Positions 9,480 through 16,178 of a DNA stretch of 38,377 nt are shown here, one piece after another; within the stretch, counting starts at the first letter, position 1; each line of letters starts with the position of its first letter. Location: positions 1 to 38,377 of the forward strand of contig CAIJVL010000004.1 in the NCBI GenBank assembly GCA_903824155.1. Reading direction: 5' to 3'. The stretch comes from Candidatus Adlerbacteria bacterium (GTDB lineage: Bacteria; Patescibacteriota; Minisyncoccia; Phycocordibacterales; SBAW01). Both the position numbers and the translations under genes were made by a program. The notes beneath the pieces are model-generated. The model was given only the letters and a program-made list of their open reading frames with translations, was not told where the DNA came from and made no database searches.

Positions 9480-10085
9480 GTGATTTTAGAGAATAAAATA
9501 GTTCTCCTTGCCGGACTTGTTTGCGTACTGGTCATCATTGCTGGAGGTTTTTATTGGTACAAAACGGCGGGGAATCAGGGCGCGGTTATTGTTCTATCGG
9601 CCAATGGCGGCTCTTTAGCCGCGATTGATGATGCAAGCACGACGGTGCCTTTGTCCGAGTCGACTCCGGTCACCACCGAATCTACCGCTGGCATGCGCCT
9701 GTATCAAAATGCCGCATTTCATTTTGGCCTTTTGTTCCCAGACAATTTAGTTGCTACCGAATACAAAGAGCAAGGAGGCGCGCTGACCGTATCTTTCCAG
9801 GACTCGAGCACGAGCGAAGGGTTTGAAGTATTTGTAACCCCATACGACAAGACGCAGATAGACCAGGCGCGCTTTACGCTCGACGAGCCGTCCGGGACAT
9901 TTCTCCAGCCGCAAAACGTGGTGGTAGGCGGCACGCCGGCCACGATGTTTTATGGCCGCAACGGCATCATGGGCGACACGCGCGAGGTCTGGTTTATCAG
10001 GGGAGGCTACCTGTACGAAGTTGCCACGTACAAGGCACTGGACACCTGGCTGGGCGGTATTATCCAAACCTGGAAGTTCATTTAG
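9480..10085 (+). CDS. Membrane-anchored protein of unknown function
   Basis: 201 residues from a GTG start. Residues about 6-28 form one transmembrane segment (IVLLAGLVCVLVIIAGGFYWY) with no obvious cleavage site, followed by an Ala/Ser/Thr-rich linker to about residue 70. The extracellular part, from RLYQNAAFHFGLLFPDNL to TWLGGIIQTWKFI, alternates short beta strands. The opening (aromatic, then FxFxFP) and the closing (IxxTWKFI) are typical of small PsbP/Mog1-like folds seen in many anchored bacterial proteins. That fold assignment is inference. No catalytic residues are recognised. It is the last gene before the RAYT unit. Confidence 0.65.
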   Translation: MILENKIVLLAGLVCVLVIIAGGFYWYKTAGNQGAVIVLSANGGSLAAIDDASTTVPLSESTPVTTESTAGMRLYQNAAFHFGLLFPDNLVATEYKEQGGALTVSFQDSSTSEGFEVFVTPYDKTQIDQARFTLDEPSGTFLQPQNVVVGGTPATMFYGRNGIMGDTREVWFIRGGYLYEVATYKALDTWLGGIIQTWKFI

Positions 10086-10098
10086 GTTTGTATGACCC

Positions 10099-10119
10099 TG
10101 TGAATGGGCACCATTCACA
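10099..10119 (+). repeat. REP palindrome copy 1 (loop GCA)
   Basis: Arms TGTGAATGG and CCATTCACA form a perfect 9-bp stem around the loop GCA. It is the reverse complement of copies 2 and 4, so copies 1 and 2 form an inverted pair upstream of the transposase. Confidence 0.85.
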
Positions 10120-10133
10120 CCTCCTCTAAAATC

Positions 10134-10161
10134 TTGCAACGCCAGCCTTCTTTGGTACTCT
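10134..10161 (+). promoter_or_regulatory. Possible promoter of the RAYT gene
   Basis: TTGCAA at 10134-10139 and TACTCT at 10156-10161 are 16 nt apart. Transcription would start inside the second REP hairpin, so the mRNA leader would be little more than that hairpin, ending 3 nt before the ATG. Confidence 0.35.
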
Positions 10162-10162
10162 C

Positions 10163-10183
10163 TGTGAATGGTGCCCATTCACA
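10163..10183 (+). repeat. REP palindrome copy 2 (loop TGC)
   Basis: Perfect 9-bp stem (TGTGAATGG / CCATTCACA) with loop TGC, ending 3 nt before the transposase ATG at 10187. It could mask the translation start. Confidence 0.85.
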
Positions 10184-10186
10184 CTG

Positions 10187-10834
10187 ATGAATAACAGAGA
10201 CTATAAACCCTTTGCGCCGGGGGAGTATTACCATGTGTATAATCGCGGCAATAATAAGGCTGCTATTTTTCGCGATGCTGAAGATTACAAGCTTTTTCTT
10301 CGCAGACTTTCGGAAGCACTATATCCTGACCGAACTTTAGAACGTGTGAATGGTGCCCATTTACAGCGGAATCAGCGCAAGCCTTTGCCAGCGAATACCT
10401 TTTCTTTGGTGGCTTACTGTCTCATGCCAAATCATTTTCATTTTTTACTCCGGCAAAATACCGACTTGGCCGTGAGCGTGCTTGTTTCAAAGGTGTGCGG
10501 CAGTTACTCAAAACTTTTTAACAAGAAATACAAAAGAGTAGGCTCGCTCTTTCAGGACCAGTTTAAAGCTGTTCATGTTGATGACGACACTTACTTAAAA
10601 TGGCTTTCCACGTATATCCATCAAAATCCGACAGCCGCCCGGTTGGCTAAACGGCCGGAGGACTATCCGTATAGCAGTTATAAAGAATATGTGAGCGCGG
10701 CAGGAGAGAATCTTTGCGATAAAACTATAGTGCTCGGGCAGTTCAAACACCTTGCTGACTATAAGCAGTTTGTGTCGGATGGTTTAGAGCAAATACAAAC
10801 TAGGCAAGACCTAAAAACACTTCTTATTGATTAA
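10187..10834 (+). CDS. REP-associated tyrosine transposase (Y1/IS200-like)
   Basis: 215 residues. The opening (YYHVYNRGNNKAAIF) and the HUH motif HFH at residues 83-85 in CLMPNHFHFLL are diagnostic of the Y1 transposase family. The nucleophile is Tyr143 in STYIHQNP. This class nicks and joins single-stranded DNA at REP hairpins; chromosomal RAYTs are usually single-copy and domesticated. Residues 54-58 (VNGAH) are encoded by a REP copy within the gene, at a point where the family normally has a short variable loop. The gene looks intact. It separates the anchored-protein gene from the glycolytic block and has REP copies on both sides. Confidence in the family is high; whether it is mobile now is unknown. 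Confidence 0.93.
   Translation: MNNRDYKPFAPGEYYHVYNRGNNKAAIFRDAEDYKLFLRRLSEALYPDRTLERVNGAHLQRNQRKPLPANTFSLVAYCLMPNHFHFLLRQNTDLAVSVLVSKVCGSYSKLFNKKYKRVGSLFQDQFKAVHVDDDTYLKWLSTYIHQNPTAARLAKRPEDYPYSSYKEYVSAAGENLCDKTIVLGQFKHLADYKQFVSDGLEQIQTRQDLKTLLID
10345..10365 (+). repeat. REP palindrome copy 3, inside the transposase gene
   Basis: TGTGAATGG, loop TGC, CCATTTACA: identical to copy 2 except for one C-to-T change in the right arm. It is read in frame as part of ERVNGAHLQ. Confidence 0.8.
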
Positions 10835-10842
10835 AATAAAGC

Positions 10843-10861
10843 GTGAATGGTGCCCATTCAC
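10843..10861 (+). repeat. REP palindrome copy 4 (right side)
   Basis: GTGAATGG, loop TGC, CCATTCAC in the same orientation as copy 2, 8 nt after the transposase stop and about 35 nt before the GAPDH promoter cluster. Confidence 0.85.
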
Positions 10862-10894
10862 ATGCCCTTTTTAGATATTATCCTATCTTCCTCC

Positions 10895-10924
10895 CTTTAT
10901 ACTAACCACTTTATACTTTATACT
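10895..10924 (+). promoter_or_regulatory. Triple TTTATACT promoter cluster of GAPDH
   Basis: TTTATACT occurs three times (10896-10903, 10910-10917, 10917-10924), and the 13-mer CTTTATACTAACC is repeated at 10895 and 10916. The last TATACT (10919-10924) ends 6 nt before the ATG at 10931, giving a leaderless start. The upstream copies could be alternative -10 boxes or a local duplication. Confidence 0.6.
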
Positions 10925-10930
10925 AACCCT

Positions 10931-11950
10931 ATGGCACTTAAAGTAGCAATCAACGGCTTTGGCCGGATAGGGAGGTGTTTTGCGCGTGCGGCCGAGGGCG
11001 ACAGCGAGATAGAAATTGTAGCTATTAATGATTTGGGAAACTTAGAAAATCTTGCGTACCTTTTAAAATATGACAGCGTGTACCGCACTGCAAAGTTCGA
11101 AGTTTCGGGGCAGGATGGCATTTTGACGATAGGAAAAAATAAGGCAAAGTTTTTGCAGGAAAAGGATCCGGCCAATTTGCCGTGGAAGGACCTAAACGTC
11201 GACATTGTCGTCGAGTCGACCGGCCTCTTTACTGATTTTGCAAAAGCAAAAGTGCATCTGGACGCGGGCGCAAAGCGCGTCGTCATTTCGGCGCCGGCCA
11301 AGTCGAGCGATGTTGGTGTCTCGGGCGTGACGGTGCTGATGGGCGTTAACGAAGGCAAGCTTTCTGAGTCGGCCCTTTCATCAAACGCGTCATGCACAAC
11401 CAATGCAGCGAGCCCGCTTATTGCGATACTCGACGCGGCACTAGGGATAGAAAAGGCCGTGCTTAGTACGGTGCACGGCTACACCGCCAGCCAAAGCTTG
11501 GTGGACGGCCCTTCCAAAAAAGACGTCAAAGAGGGCCGCGGCGCGGCGCAAAATATCGTGCCCACTTCGACCGGCGCTGCTATTGCGGTAACGCAAGCAT
11601 ATACACAATTGGAGGGGAAGTTTGACGGCATAAGCCTCCGCGTGCCGGTACCGGCGGGCTCTATTGCCGACGTTACCTTTATTGCAAAGCGCAATACTAC
11701 CGTCGAGGAGGTAAATAAAATATTAAGTGATGCCGCGTCAGCCCCGGGCTGGCAAGGTATCTTTAGCGTCACCAATGAGCCGCTCGTATCGAGCGATATC
11801 ATAGGCTCGGAGTTTGGCTCTATCGCCGACTTGGGGCTTACGCGCGTCATCGACGGAAACTTGGTCAAAGTAATGGCGTGGTACGATAATGAAATGGGTT
11901 ACACGCACACGCTGGTGCGCCACGTTAAAGAAGCGGGCAAGCATATCTAA
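10931..11950 (+). CDS. gap: Glyceraldehyde-3-phosphate dehydrogenase
   Basis: 339 residues, the usual family length. The N-terminal NAD-binding fold begins VAINGFGRIGR at residues 5-15. ND at 33-34 favours NAD over NADP by family precedent. The catalytic Cys155 lies in SNASCTTNAASPL, and the partner His is in STVHGYTASQ. The C-terminal WYDNEMGYTHTLVRHV is typical. The enzyme oxidises glyceraldehyde-3-phosphate to 1,3-bisphosphoglycerate in cytoplasmic glycolysis. The frame is open further upstream to 10847, but that extension would include REP sequence and the promoter, so the ATG at 10931 is preferred. RpiB follows after 7 nt, probably in the same operon. Confidence 0.97.
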   Translation: MALKVAINGFGRIGRCFARAAEGDSEIEIVAINDLGNLENLAYLLKYDSVYRTAKFEVSGQDGILTIGKNKAKFLQEKDPANLPWKDLNVDIVVESTGLFTDFAKAKVHLDAGAKRVVISAPAKSSDVGVSGVTVLMGVNEGKLSESALSSNASCTTNAASPLIAILDAALGIEKAVLSTVHGYTASQSLVDGPSKKDVKEGRGAAQNIVPTSTGAAIAVTQAYTQLEGKFDGISLRVPVPAGSIADVTFIAKRNTTVEEVNKILSDAASAPGWQGIFSVTNEPLVSSDIIGSEFGSIADLGLTRVIDGNLVKVMAWYDNEMGYTHTLVRHVKEAGKHI

Positions 11951-11957
11951 TCTAAAA

Positions 11958-12398
11958 ATGAAAAAGGTATTTTTAGCTTCGGACCACGCGGGATATGAGT
12001 TAAAAGAAGCACTTGGGCCATTTCTCGCCGAGCGCGGCTACCAGGTCGAGGATTTAGGCCCATCAAGTTTTGACCCGGCTGACGATTATCCGGACACTAT
12101 AGGCCCACTAGCGCGCGCTATTGCTGATGACAAAACAGCTGCGGGTATCGCCATAGGTGGAAGCGGCCAAGGCGAGGCTATGGTGTGCAACCGCACCAGC
12201 GGCGTGCGCGCAGCCGTGTACTACGGCGGCAACAAAGACATAGTAAAGCTCTCGCGCGAGCATAACGACGCCAATGTGCTTAGCATCGGCGCGCGGTTTA
12301 TAAGCCAAGAAGAGGCTAAAGAGGCGGTGCTGCTTTGGCTCGAAACTCCTTTTTCCGGTGAAGAGCGTCATGTTCGCCGAATAGCAAAATTACACTAA
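11958..12398 (+). CDS. rpiB: Ribose-5-phosphate isomerase B
   Basis: 146 residues from the ATG at 11958; the longer upstream frame overlaps gap and is rejected. The LacAB/RpiB signature is clear: VFLASDHAGYELK at the start (Asp9, His10), GGSGQGEAM in the middle and SREHNDANVLSIGAR (His102, Asn103). The E. coli-type catalytic Cys is absent. A Glu (Glu73, in GQGEAM) stands where the mycobacterial-type enzymes use Glu as the base. It interconverts ribose-5-phosphate and ribulose-5-phosphate in the non-oxidative pentose phosphate pathway. It is followed after 1 nt by the RPE-like gene, consistent with a shared operon and function. Confidence 0.93.
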   Translation: MKKVFLASDHAGYELKEALGPFLAERGYQVEDLGPSSFDPADDYPDTIGPLARAIADDKTAAGIAIGGSGQGEAMVCNRTSGVRAAVYYGGNKDIVKLSREHNDANVLSIGARFISQEEAKEAVLLWLETPFSGEERHVRRIAKLH

Positions 12399-12399
12399 T

Positions 12400-13140
12400 A
12401 TGTTTGACCCGTACGCACACAGTAACGCTCCTAAAAAAATAGAGATAGTGCCTGCGGTGCTGCCCAAAAATTTTAAGGACCTTGGAAACCATGTCGACAA
12501 AATTGTAGGCAAAGCCAAGCGCGTGCAGGTCGATATTGTCGACGGCGTGTATGCGCACGGCACGTTCCTCCACAAAGCCACTTGGCCGTACCACGACAAA
12601 GAAACTTTTGACAAAGTGGTCAGCGAAGAGCACGGCCTGCCGCATTGGGACGAGATTAATTATGAGTTTGACCTGATGATCAATGATCCGCTCCTGCGTG
12701 TCATGGACTACGTACGGGCGGGCGCCTCGCATATTATCGTACACGCTCGCAGCCCGGAAGCCGTCAAGGCAGTGCAGCATCTGGTCGATTTGCGCGAGGA
12801 TAGCGGTGCATTGTCGGTGCAGGTTGGCGTAGCGCTCATGTGCGACGCTCAGCCCGATGAGCTCGAGCAGTTTGAAGCGCAATACGACTACGTGCAGGTG
12901 ATGGGCATCGCGACCATAGGCCGCCAAGGAGAGCTGTTTGATGAGCGCTCGGTGCACCTTTTAGAGCGCTTGCATGCCCGCTACCCGGATCTTACTTTGC
13001 AAATAGACGGCGGCGTCAATGCCGAAAGAATCCCTGCTTTGGTAAAAGCCGGCGCGCAGTTTCTGGTTGCAGGCTCGGCCGTCTTTAGACAAGACGACCC
13101 TGGAGCGGCGATTAAAGAGCTTGAGGCTATTGCAAACTAA
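12400..13140 (+). CDS. Ribulose-phosphate 3-epimerase-like TIM barrel, divergent
   Basis: 246 residues, TIM-barrel sequence of the ribulose-phosphate binding group. The landmarks align with RPE: PAVLPKNF for the first strand, QVDIVDG for HxDxMDG, FDLMI for VHLMI, VMGIATIGRQGELF for VMxVxPGFGGQxF, and IDGGVN for the conserved DGG loop (Asp203). Two metal-ligand His positions are changed: Gln43 and Asp91 replace His, while Asp45 and Asp203 remain. It could be an epimerase with an altered metal site or a related enzyme acting on another sugar phosphate. Its position 1 nt after rpiB and before transketolase supports a pentose-phosphate role. The family is well supported; the exact reaction is not. 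Confidence 0.8.
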   Translation: MFDPYAHSNAPKKIEIVPAVLPKNFKDLGNHVDKIVGKAKRVQVDIVDGVYAHGTFLHKATWPYHDKETFDKVVSEEHGLPHWDEINYEFDLMINDPLLRVMDYVRAGASHIIVHARSPEAVKAVQHLVDLREDSGALSVQVGVALMCDAQPDELEQFEAQYDYVQVMGIATIGRQGELFDERSVHLLERLHARYPDLTLQIDGGVNAERIPALVKAGAQFLVAGSAVFRQDDPGAAIKELEAIAN

Positions 13141-13151
13141 CCCTACTATAT

Positions 13152-13727
13152 ATGTTCCGCGCAAAAGGATTTACTCTCATCGAATTGTTGGTAGTCATAG
13201 CCATCATTGGCATTTTGGCTTCGATTGTACTCGTGGCGCTCACCGGTGCGCGGACCAAGTCGAGGGATGGCGCGCGCGTTTCTGAATTGCTAGAAATGCA
13301 AAAAGCGCTTGAGCTGTATTATAGCGCCAATGGCCATTATCCGATTACCTCATGCACGTCGCCCGACACCAATTACACCAGCTTTGACAGCACGGTATAT
13401 TCTTCGCAAAAAACGTGCGCAACCGTTGGCGCGGCAGGAGTTAATACGTTGTCGGTGGAAATGGCCCCTTTTATAGCAGCGTTTAGCGACCCTAAAAACT
13501 TGGGGAGCGACGCCGGTTTTCTGTATATTTCTTCCGACGGGCAGAAATATTGTTTTATGTCGTATAAAAATCCCGAAAATCTTACCGACTACACTCCCAA
13601 TTTTATCAACCCTACGCGCTGCGGATCGGGTAACACAACGGCGCAATGCTCTTCGGCCGGTACCGGCGGGGGGCCTGTCAATTCGGTGTATATAGGCACC
13701 GGCTCGTACGCCGGGGTAGGTTGTTAG
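13152..13727 (+). CDS. Type IV pilin-like (pseudopilin) protein
   Basis: 191 residues. The prepilin motif is at the start: MFRAKG followed by FTLIELLVVIAIIGILASIVLVAL, cleavage expected between Gly6 and Phe7, Glu at position 5 of the mature protein. The hydrophobic helix continues into the amphipathic segment GARVSELLEMQKALELYYSANGHYP, typical of type II/IV pseudopilins. The C-terminal domain has several Cys (SCTSP, KTCATV, KYCFMS, RCGSG, AQCSSA, VGC), probably paired outside the cell. The gene lies 11 nt after the epimerase-like gene without a clear promoter, so it may be co-transcribed. No other pilus assembly gene is in the window. Pilin identity is firm; whether it is a major or minor subunit is unknown. 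Confidence 0.9.
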   Translation: MFRAKGFTLIELLVVIAIIGILASIVLVALTGARTKSRDGARVSELLEMQKALELYYSANGHYPITSCTSPDTNYTSFDSTVYSSQKTCATVGAAGVNTLSVEMAPFIAAFSDPKNLGSDAGFLYISSDGQKYCFMSYKNPENLTDYTPNFINPTRCGSGNTTAQCSSAGTGGGPVNSVYIGTGSYAGVGC

Positions 13728-13744
13728 CATGCTAGCATATAGAT

Positions 13745-14599
13745 ATGCTCACGGACGAAAATCTCAAAAATCTTGAATTAAAGGCCGAGGCAATCCGCGA
13801 GACTATCATCGAGATGCTCGTGGCGGCGGGTAGCGGCCACACTGCGGGCCCCATGGGCATGGCCGATATTTTTGCCGCGCTGTATTTTGATATTTTAAAT
13901 CACGATCCTAAGAACCCCGAGTGGGAAGAGCGGGACCGTTTGATACTTAGTAATGGGCACATTGTGCCGGTGCGCTACGCGGCCATGGCGCATGCCGGGT
14001 ACTTTCCGGTGGAAGAATGTCTAACGCTGCGCAAATTTGGCAGCCGCCTCCAGGGACATCCCGAGCGCGAGCGCCTGCCCGGCTTGGAAACAACATCGGG
14101 GCCGCTTGGTTCGGGTTTGGGGCAGGCAGCGGGCATTGCATACGGCGCACGCATGGATGGAAAAAAGTTCCATGTATACTGCGCTATGAGCGACGGCGAG
14201 CACGACGCCGGCAACATTTGGGAGTCGGCCATGTTTATAGGCGCCAACAAACTCTCGAATCTCACGGGCATTATTGACCGCAACAATATACAGATAAACG
14301 GCCTGACCGAAGACGTAATGCCTTTGGAAAGTCTAAGAAACAAGTACGAGGCCTTTGGCTGGCACGTCTTGGAGTGCGACGGCAACAACATCGCCGCGTT
14401 TGTCGACATGGTGGGCGAAGCAAAAGCGATTACCGAGCGGCCTACCGTGATAATCGCGCACACGGTGCCAGGCAAAGGCATTAAAGAAATCGAGTACGAC
14501 TACCACTGGCACGGCACACCGCCCAATGCTGAACAGGCCAAAAAATGGCTGCAAGAACTGCGCACCCTAAAAGGTAAAATCCAAAGCGAACATGAGTAG
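13745..14599 (+). CDS. tkt: Transketolase, N-terminal subunit
   Basis: 284 residues, the thiamine-diphosphate binding half. Visible motifs are GSGHTAGPMG near residue 30, LILSNGH, TSGPLGSGLGQAAGIAYG, the TPP/metal motif SDGEHDAGNIWES followed by IIDRNNIQ, and HTVPGKGIKEIE. The first Gly of the usual GDG is Ser here. With the C-terminal subunit it transfers two-carbon ketol units between sugar phosphates in the cytoplasm. Split transketolases are known in archaea and in many CPR genomes, so the split is not a frameshift. The gene starts 17 nt after the pilin stop. A TAGCAT at 13733-13738 ends 6 nt before the ATG and may be a weak -10 box. Its end overlaps the next gene by 8 nt. Confidence 0.95.
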   Translation: MLTDENLKNLELKAEAIRETIIEMLVAAGSGHTAGPMGMADIFAALYFDILNHDPKNPEWEERDRLILSNGHIVPVRYAAMAHAGYFPVEECLTLRKFGSRLQGHPERERLPGLETTSGPLGSGLGQAAGIAYGARMDGKKFHVYCAMSDGEHDAGNIWESAMFIGANKLSNLTGIIDRNNIQINGLTEDVMPLESLRNKYEAFGWHVLECDGNNIAAFVDMVGEAKAITERPTVIIAHTVPGKGIKEIEYDYHWHGTPPNAEQAKKWLQELRTLKGKIQSEHE

Positions 14600-14924
14600 G
14601 AATTTAAAAAAACTGTACGCCACGGTAAATACCTTTGCCCAGTCAGCAATCTGTTTTATTTTTGTATGTTTGGCCTATTATTTGGATTTGTATGCAGCAC
14701 TTTGGCAAAGCGCGTGGCTAGTCTGGCTTGCGTATATGCTCATGGCTTTGGCTGTGGTCATTTCTGTACTGAGCATTGTTGCCGGGTGGATGTGGGCGTT
14801 GCAACGTAAATCCCAACCACGCCTGTGGCGCGTACTCCTGTGGCTCCCATGGGTTATCTTTGTAGTATTCGTAGTCGCATTGCTGGGGTTACTTGTTCTC
14901 ATTTTGCTTAAAAATGGCCTATGA
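14592..14924 (+). CDS. Small three-helix membrane protein between transketolase halves
   Basis: 110 residues with three predicted transmembrane segments: about 17-36 (SAICFIFVCLAYYLDLY), 41-67 (AWLVWLAYMLMALAVVISVL) and 81-106 (LLWLPWVIFVVFVVALLGLLVLILL). The N-terminus is basic (MSRNLKKLY). It overlaps the N-half transketolase by 8 nt and the C-half by 4 nt (ATGA), so it is almost certainly translated by coupling and co-transcribed with both. I do not recognise the family. The position suggests that it is made at a fixed ratio with transketolase, but any functional link is speculative. Confidence 0.75.
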   Translation: MSRNLKKLYATVNTFAQSAICFIFVCLAYYLDLYAALWQSAWLVWLAYMLMALAVVISVLSIVAGWMWALQRKSQPRLWRVLLWLPWVIFVVFVVALLGLLVLILLKNGL

Positions 14925-15925
14925 TAAATCCCAATGTAAAACTAAAAGAGAATATTTTTACCTCGCCGGACATGGCGGCTACGCGCGATGGGTTTGGCAC
15001 AGCTTTATTGGAGTTGGGAGAGACCAATCCAAACGTTGTGGTGCTATGCGCCGACTTGGCTGAAAGTACGCGCACTTTGCCTTTTAAAGAGAAGTATCCC
15101 GAGAGGTATATTGAGCTGGGTGTTGCCGAGCAAAATTTGGCTACCGTCGCATCGGGTTTGGCTAACTACGGCAAGATTCCTTTTATTACCTCATACGCAA
15201 CGTTTAGCCCCGGCCGCAACAACGAGCAGATTCGCACGACCATTAGCTTAAACAATGTGCCGGTCAAAATTGCCGGCGCACACGCAGGGCTTTCGGTCGG
15301 CCCCGATGGCGCGACGCATCAGGCTTTGGAGGACATTGCGCTTATGCGCGCGCAGCCCAACATGACGGTACTGTACCCGTGCGATAGCGAAGAGGCTCGC
15401 AAGGTAACGCTCGCGGCGGCGGCGCATGCCGGGCCGGTGTATATCCGCCTTGCGCGCGAAAAGACTCCGGTCATGACTACGGCTGAAACGCCGTTTGTGA
15501 TAGGGAAGTCAAACGTAGTGTGGGAGAGCGAGCACAAGCCGGAGGTGGTTATTTTTGCGACCGGCACGCTTTTGTATCAAGCACTTATGGCGGCAAAAGA
15601 ATTAGAATTTAAAATCCCAACTGTGGTGATAAATATTTCATCAATTAAACCGCTCGACAGGGAGACGATTTTAGCGGCGGTTAAAGACGCGGGCGCCGTA
15701 GTGACCGTTGAAGAGCATCAGATGGCCGGCGGCATGGGCAGTGCTATTGCAGAGCTTTTGGCGGCAGCGTATCCGGTGCCGCAGGAGTTTGTTGCCGTAC
15801 ACGACCGCTTTGGCCAGTCCGGCACGGCACCTGAGCTATATAAAGAATACGGTCTCGACACACCGCATATAGTAGAGGCAATAACCAAAGTAAAGGCAAG
15901 AAAAGAGGGAAGCAAGGGCGTATAA
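14921..15925 (+). CDS. tkt: Transketolase, C-terminal subunit
   Basis: 334 residues containing the pyrimidine-binding and C-terminal domains. ATRDGFGTALLEL opens the domain. The catalytic Glu lies in ELGVAEQNLATVASGLA. Further landmarks are FITSYATFSPGRNNEQIRT, HAGLSVGPDGATHQALEDIALMR and a C-terminal domain with EEHQMAGGMGSAIAELL and DRFGQSGTAPELYKEYGLD. Together with the N-half it gives a complete transketolase. It starts in a 4-nt overlap with the small membrane-protein gene. Its stop codon is embedded in the TATAAT at 15921-15926 that serves the next gene. Confidence 0.95.
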   Translation: MINPNVKLKENIFTSPDMAATRDGFGTALLELGETNPNVVVLCADLAESTRTLPFKEKYPERYIELGVAEQNLATVASGLANYGKIPFITSYATFSPGRNNEQIRTTISLNNVPVKIAGAHAGLSVGPDGATHQALEDIALMRAQPNMTVLYPCDSEEARKVTLAAAAHAGPVYIRLAREKTPVMTTAETPFVIGKSNVVWESEHKPEVVIFATGTLLYQALMAAKELEFKIPTVVINISSIKPLDRETILAAVKDAGAVVTVEEHQMAGGMGSAIAELLAAAYPVPQEFVAVHDRFGQSGTAPELYKEYGLDTPHIVEAITKVKARKEGSKGV

Positions 15926-15926
15926 T
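15921..15926 (+). promoter_or_regulatory. TATAAT over the transketolase stop codon
   Basis: The TAA stop of the C-half transketolase (15923-15925) lies inside a perfect TATAAT located 8 nt before the ATG at 15935. Confidence 0.45.
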
Positions 15927-15934
15927 CTACTCAT

Positions 15935-16114
15935 ATGCCAACCACAGGTGAAGCGATACTGCTCCGCTCAAACATTAATACCTACTTGGGCTTGGCTTTG
16001 ATCGCATCGTTTACTCTTGGTTGCGGGCTTATTTTGTGGCACGCCGCCTTTGGCAGCAACCCTATAGTCAACCTGTTGCTTTCCTCATCCGCGGCTCAGT
16101 ATAACAACTATTGA
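15935..16114 (+). CDS. Small single-pass membrane protein, 59 aa
   Basis: A short open frame of 59 residues: MPTTGEAILLRSNINTY, then a hydrophobic segment at about 18-37 (LGLALIASFTLGCGLILW), then an Asn/Ser-rich tail ending QYNNY. ATG start, TGA stop. The perfect TATAAT 8 nt upstream is the main support that it is expressed. The TGA overlaps the -35 box of the next promoter. No family is recognised. Confidence 0.55.
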   Translation: MPTTGEAILLRSNINTYLGLALIASFTLGCGLILWHAAFGSNPIVNLLLSSSAAQYNNY

Positions 16115-16138
16115 CATTTGTCAAATTTGCGGTACAAT
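16111..16138 (+). promoter_or_regulatory. Consensus promoter with palindromic operator
   Basis: TTGACA at 16111-16116 and TACAAT at 16133-16138 with a 16-nt spacer: the best sigma-70 match in the window. The -35 box is half of a perfect palindrome, TTGACA-TT-TGTCAA (16111-16124), which could be a repressor site. The predicted start near 16145 leaves a leader of about 34 nt containing the Shine-Dalgarno-like AAGGGAGA (16163-16170). Confidence 0.7.
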
Positions 16139-16178
16139 TCTGTTGACAGTTATTTCAATCAAAAGGGAGACCGGACCA

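Larger units (their letters stand above)
10099..10862 (+). mobile_element. RAYT transposase unit with REP palindromes
   Basis: A single-gene IS200-like unit: a Y1 transposase (10187-10834) bracketed by copies of one palindrome. The left side has two copies in opposite orientation (10099-10119 with loop GCA, 10163-10183 with loop TGC), like a BIME. The right side has one copy (10843-10861, loop TGC). A fourth copy with one mismatch lies inside the gene (10345-10365). RAYT proteins are known to bind and cut REP hairpins of this type. The outer limits are set by the palindromes only; no target duplication is expected for this class. Confidence 0.75.

Noticed and set aside
10099..10861. Spaced repeats as a CRISPR array
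   Set aside because: Only four copies, in both orientations and with uneven spacing, one inside a gene. They are REP palindromes next to a RAYT.
10847..10930. N-terminal extension of GAPDH from an upstream start
   Set aside because: The extension would translate REP sequence and the promoter boxes; the family start MALKVAINGFGRIGR is at 10931.
13745..15925. Transketolase broken by a frameshift or insertion
   Set aside because: Each half begins and ends at natural domain borders with its own start and stop, and split transketolases are known. The middle gene overlaps both without disrupting either.
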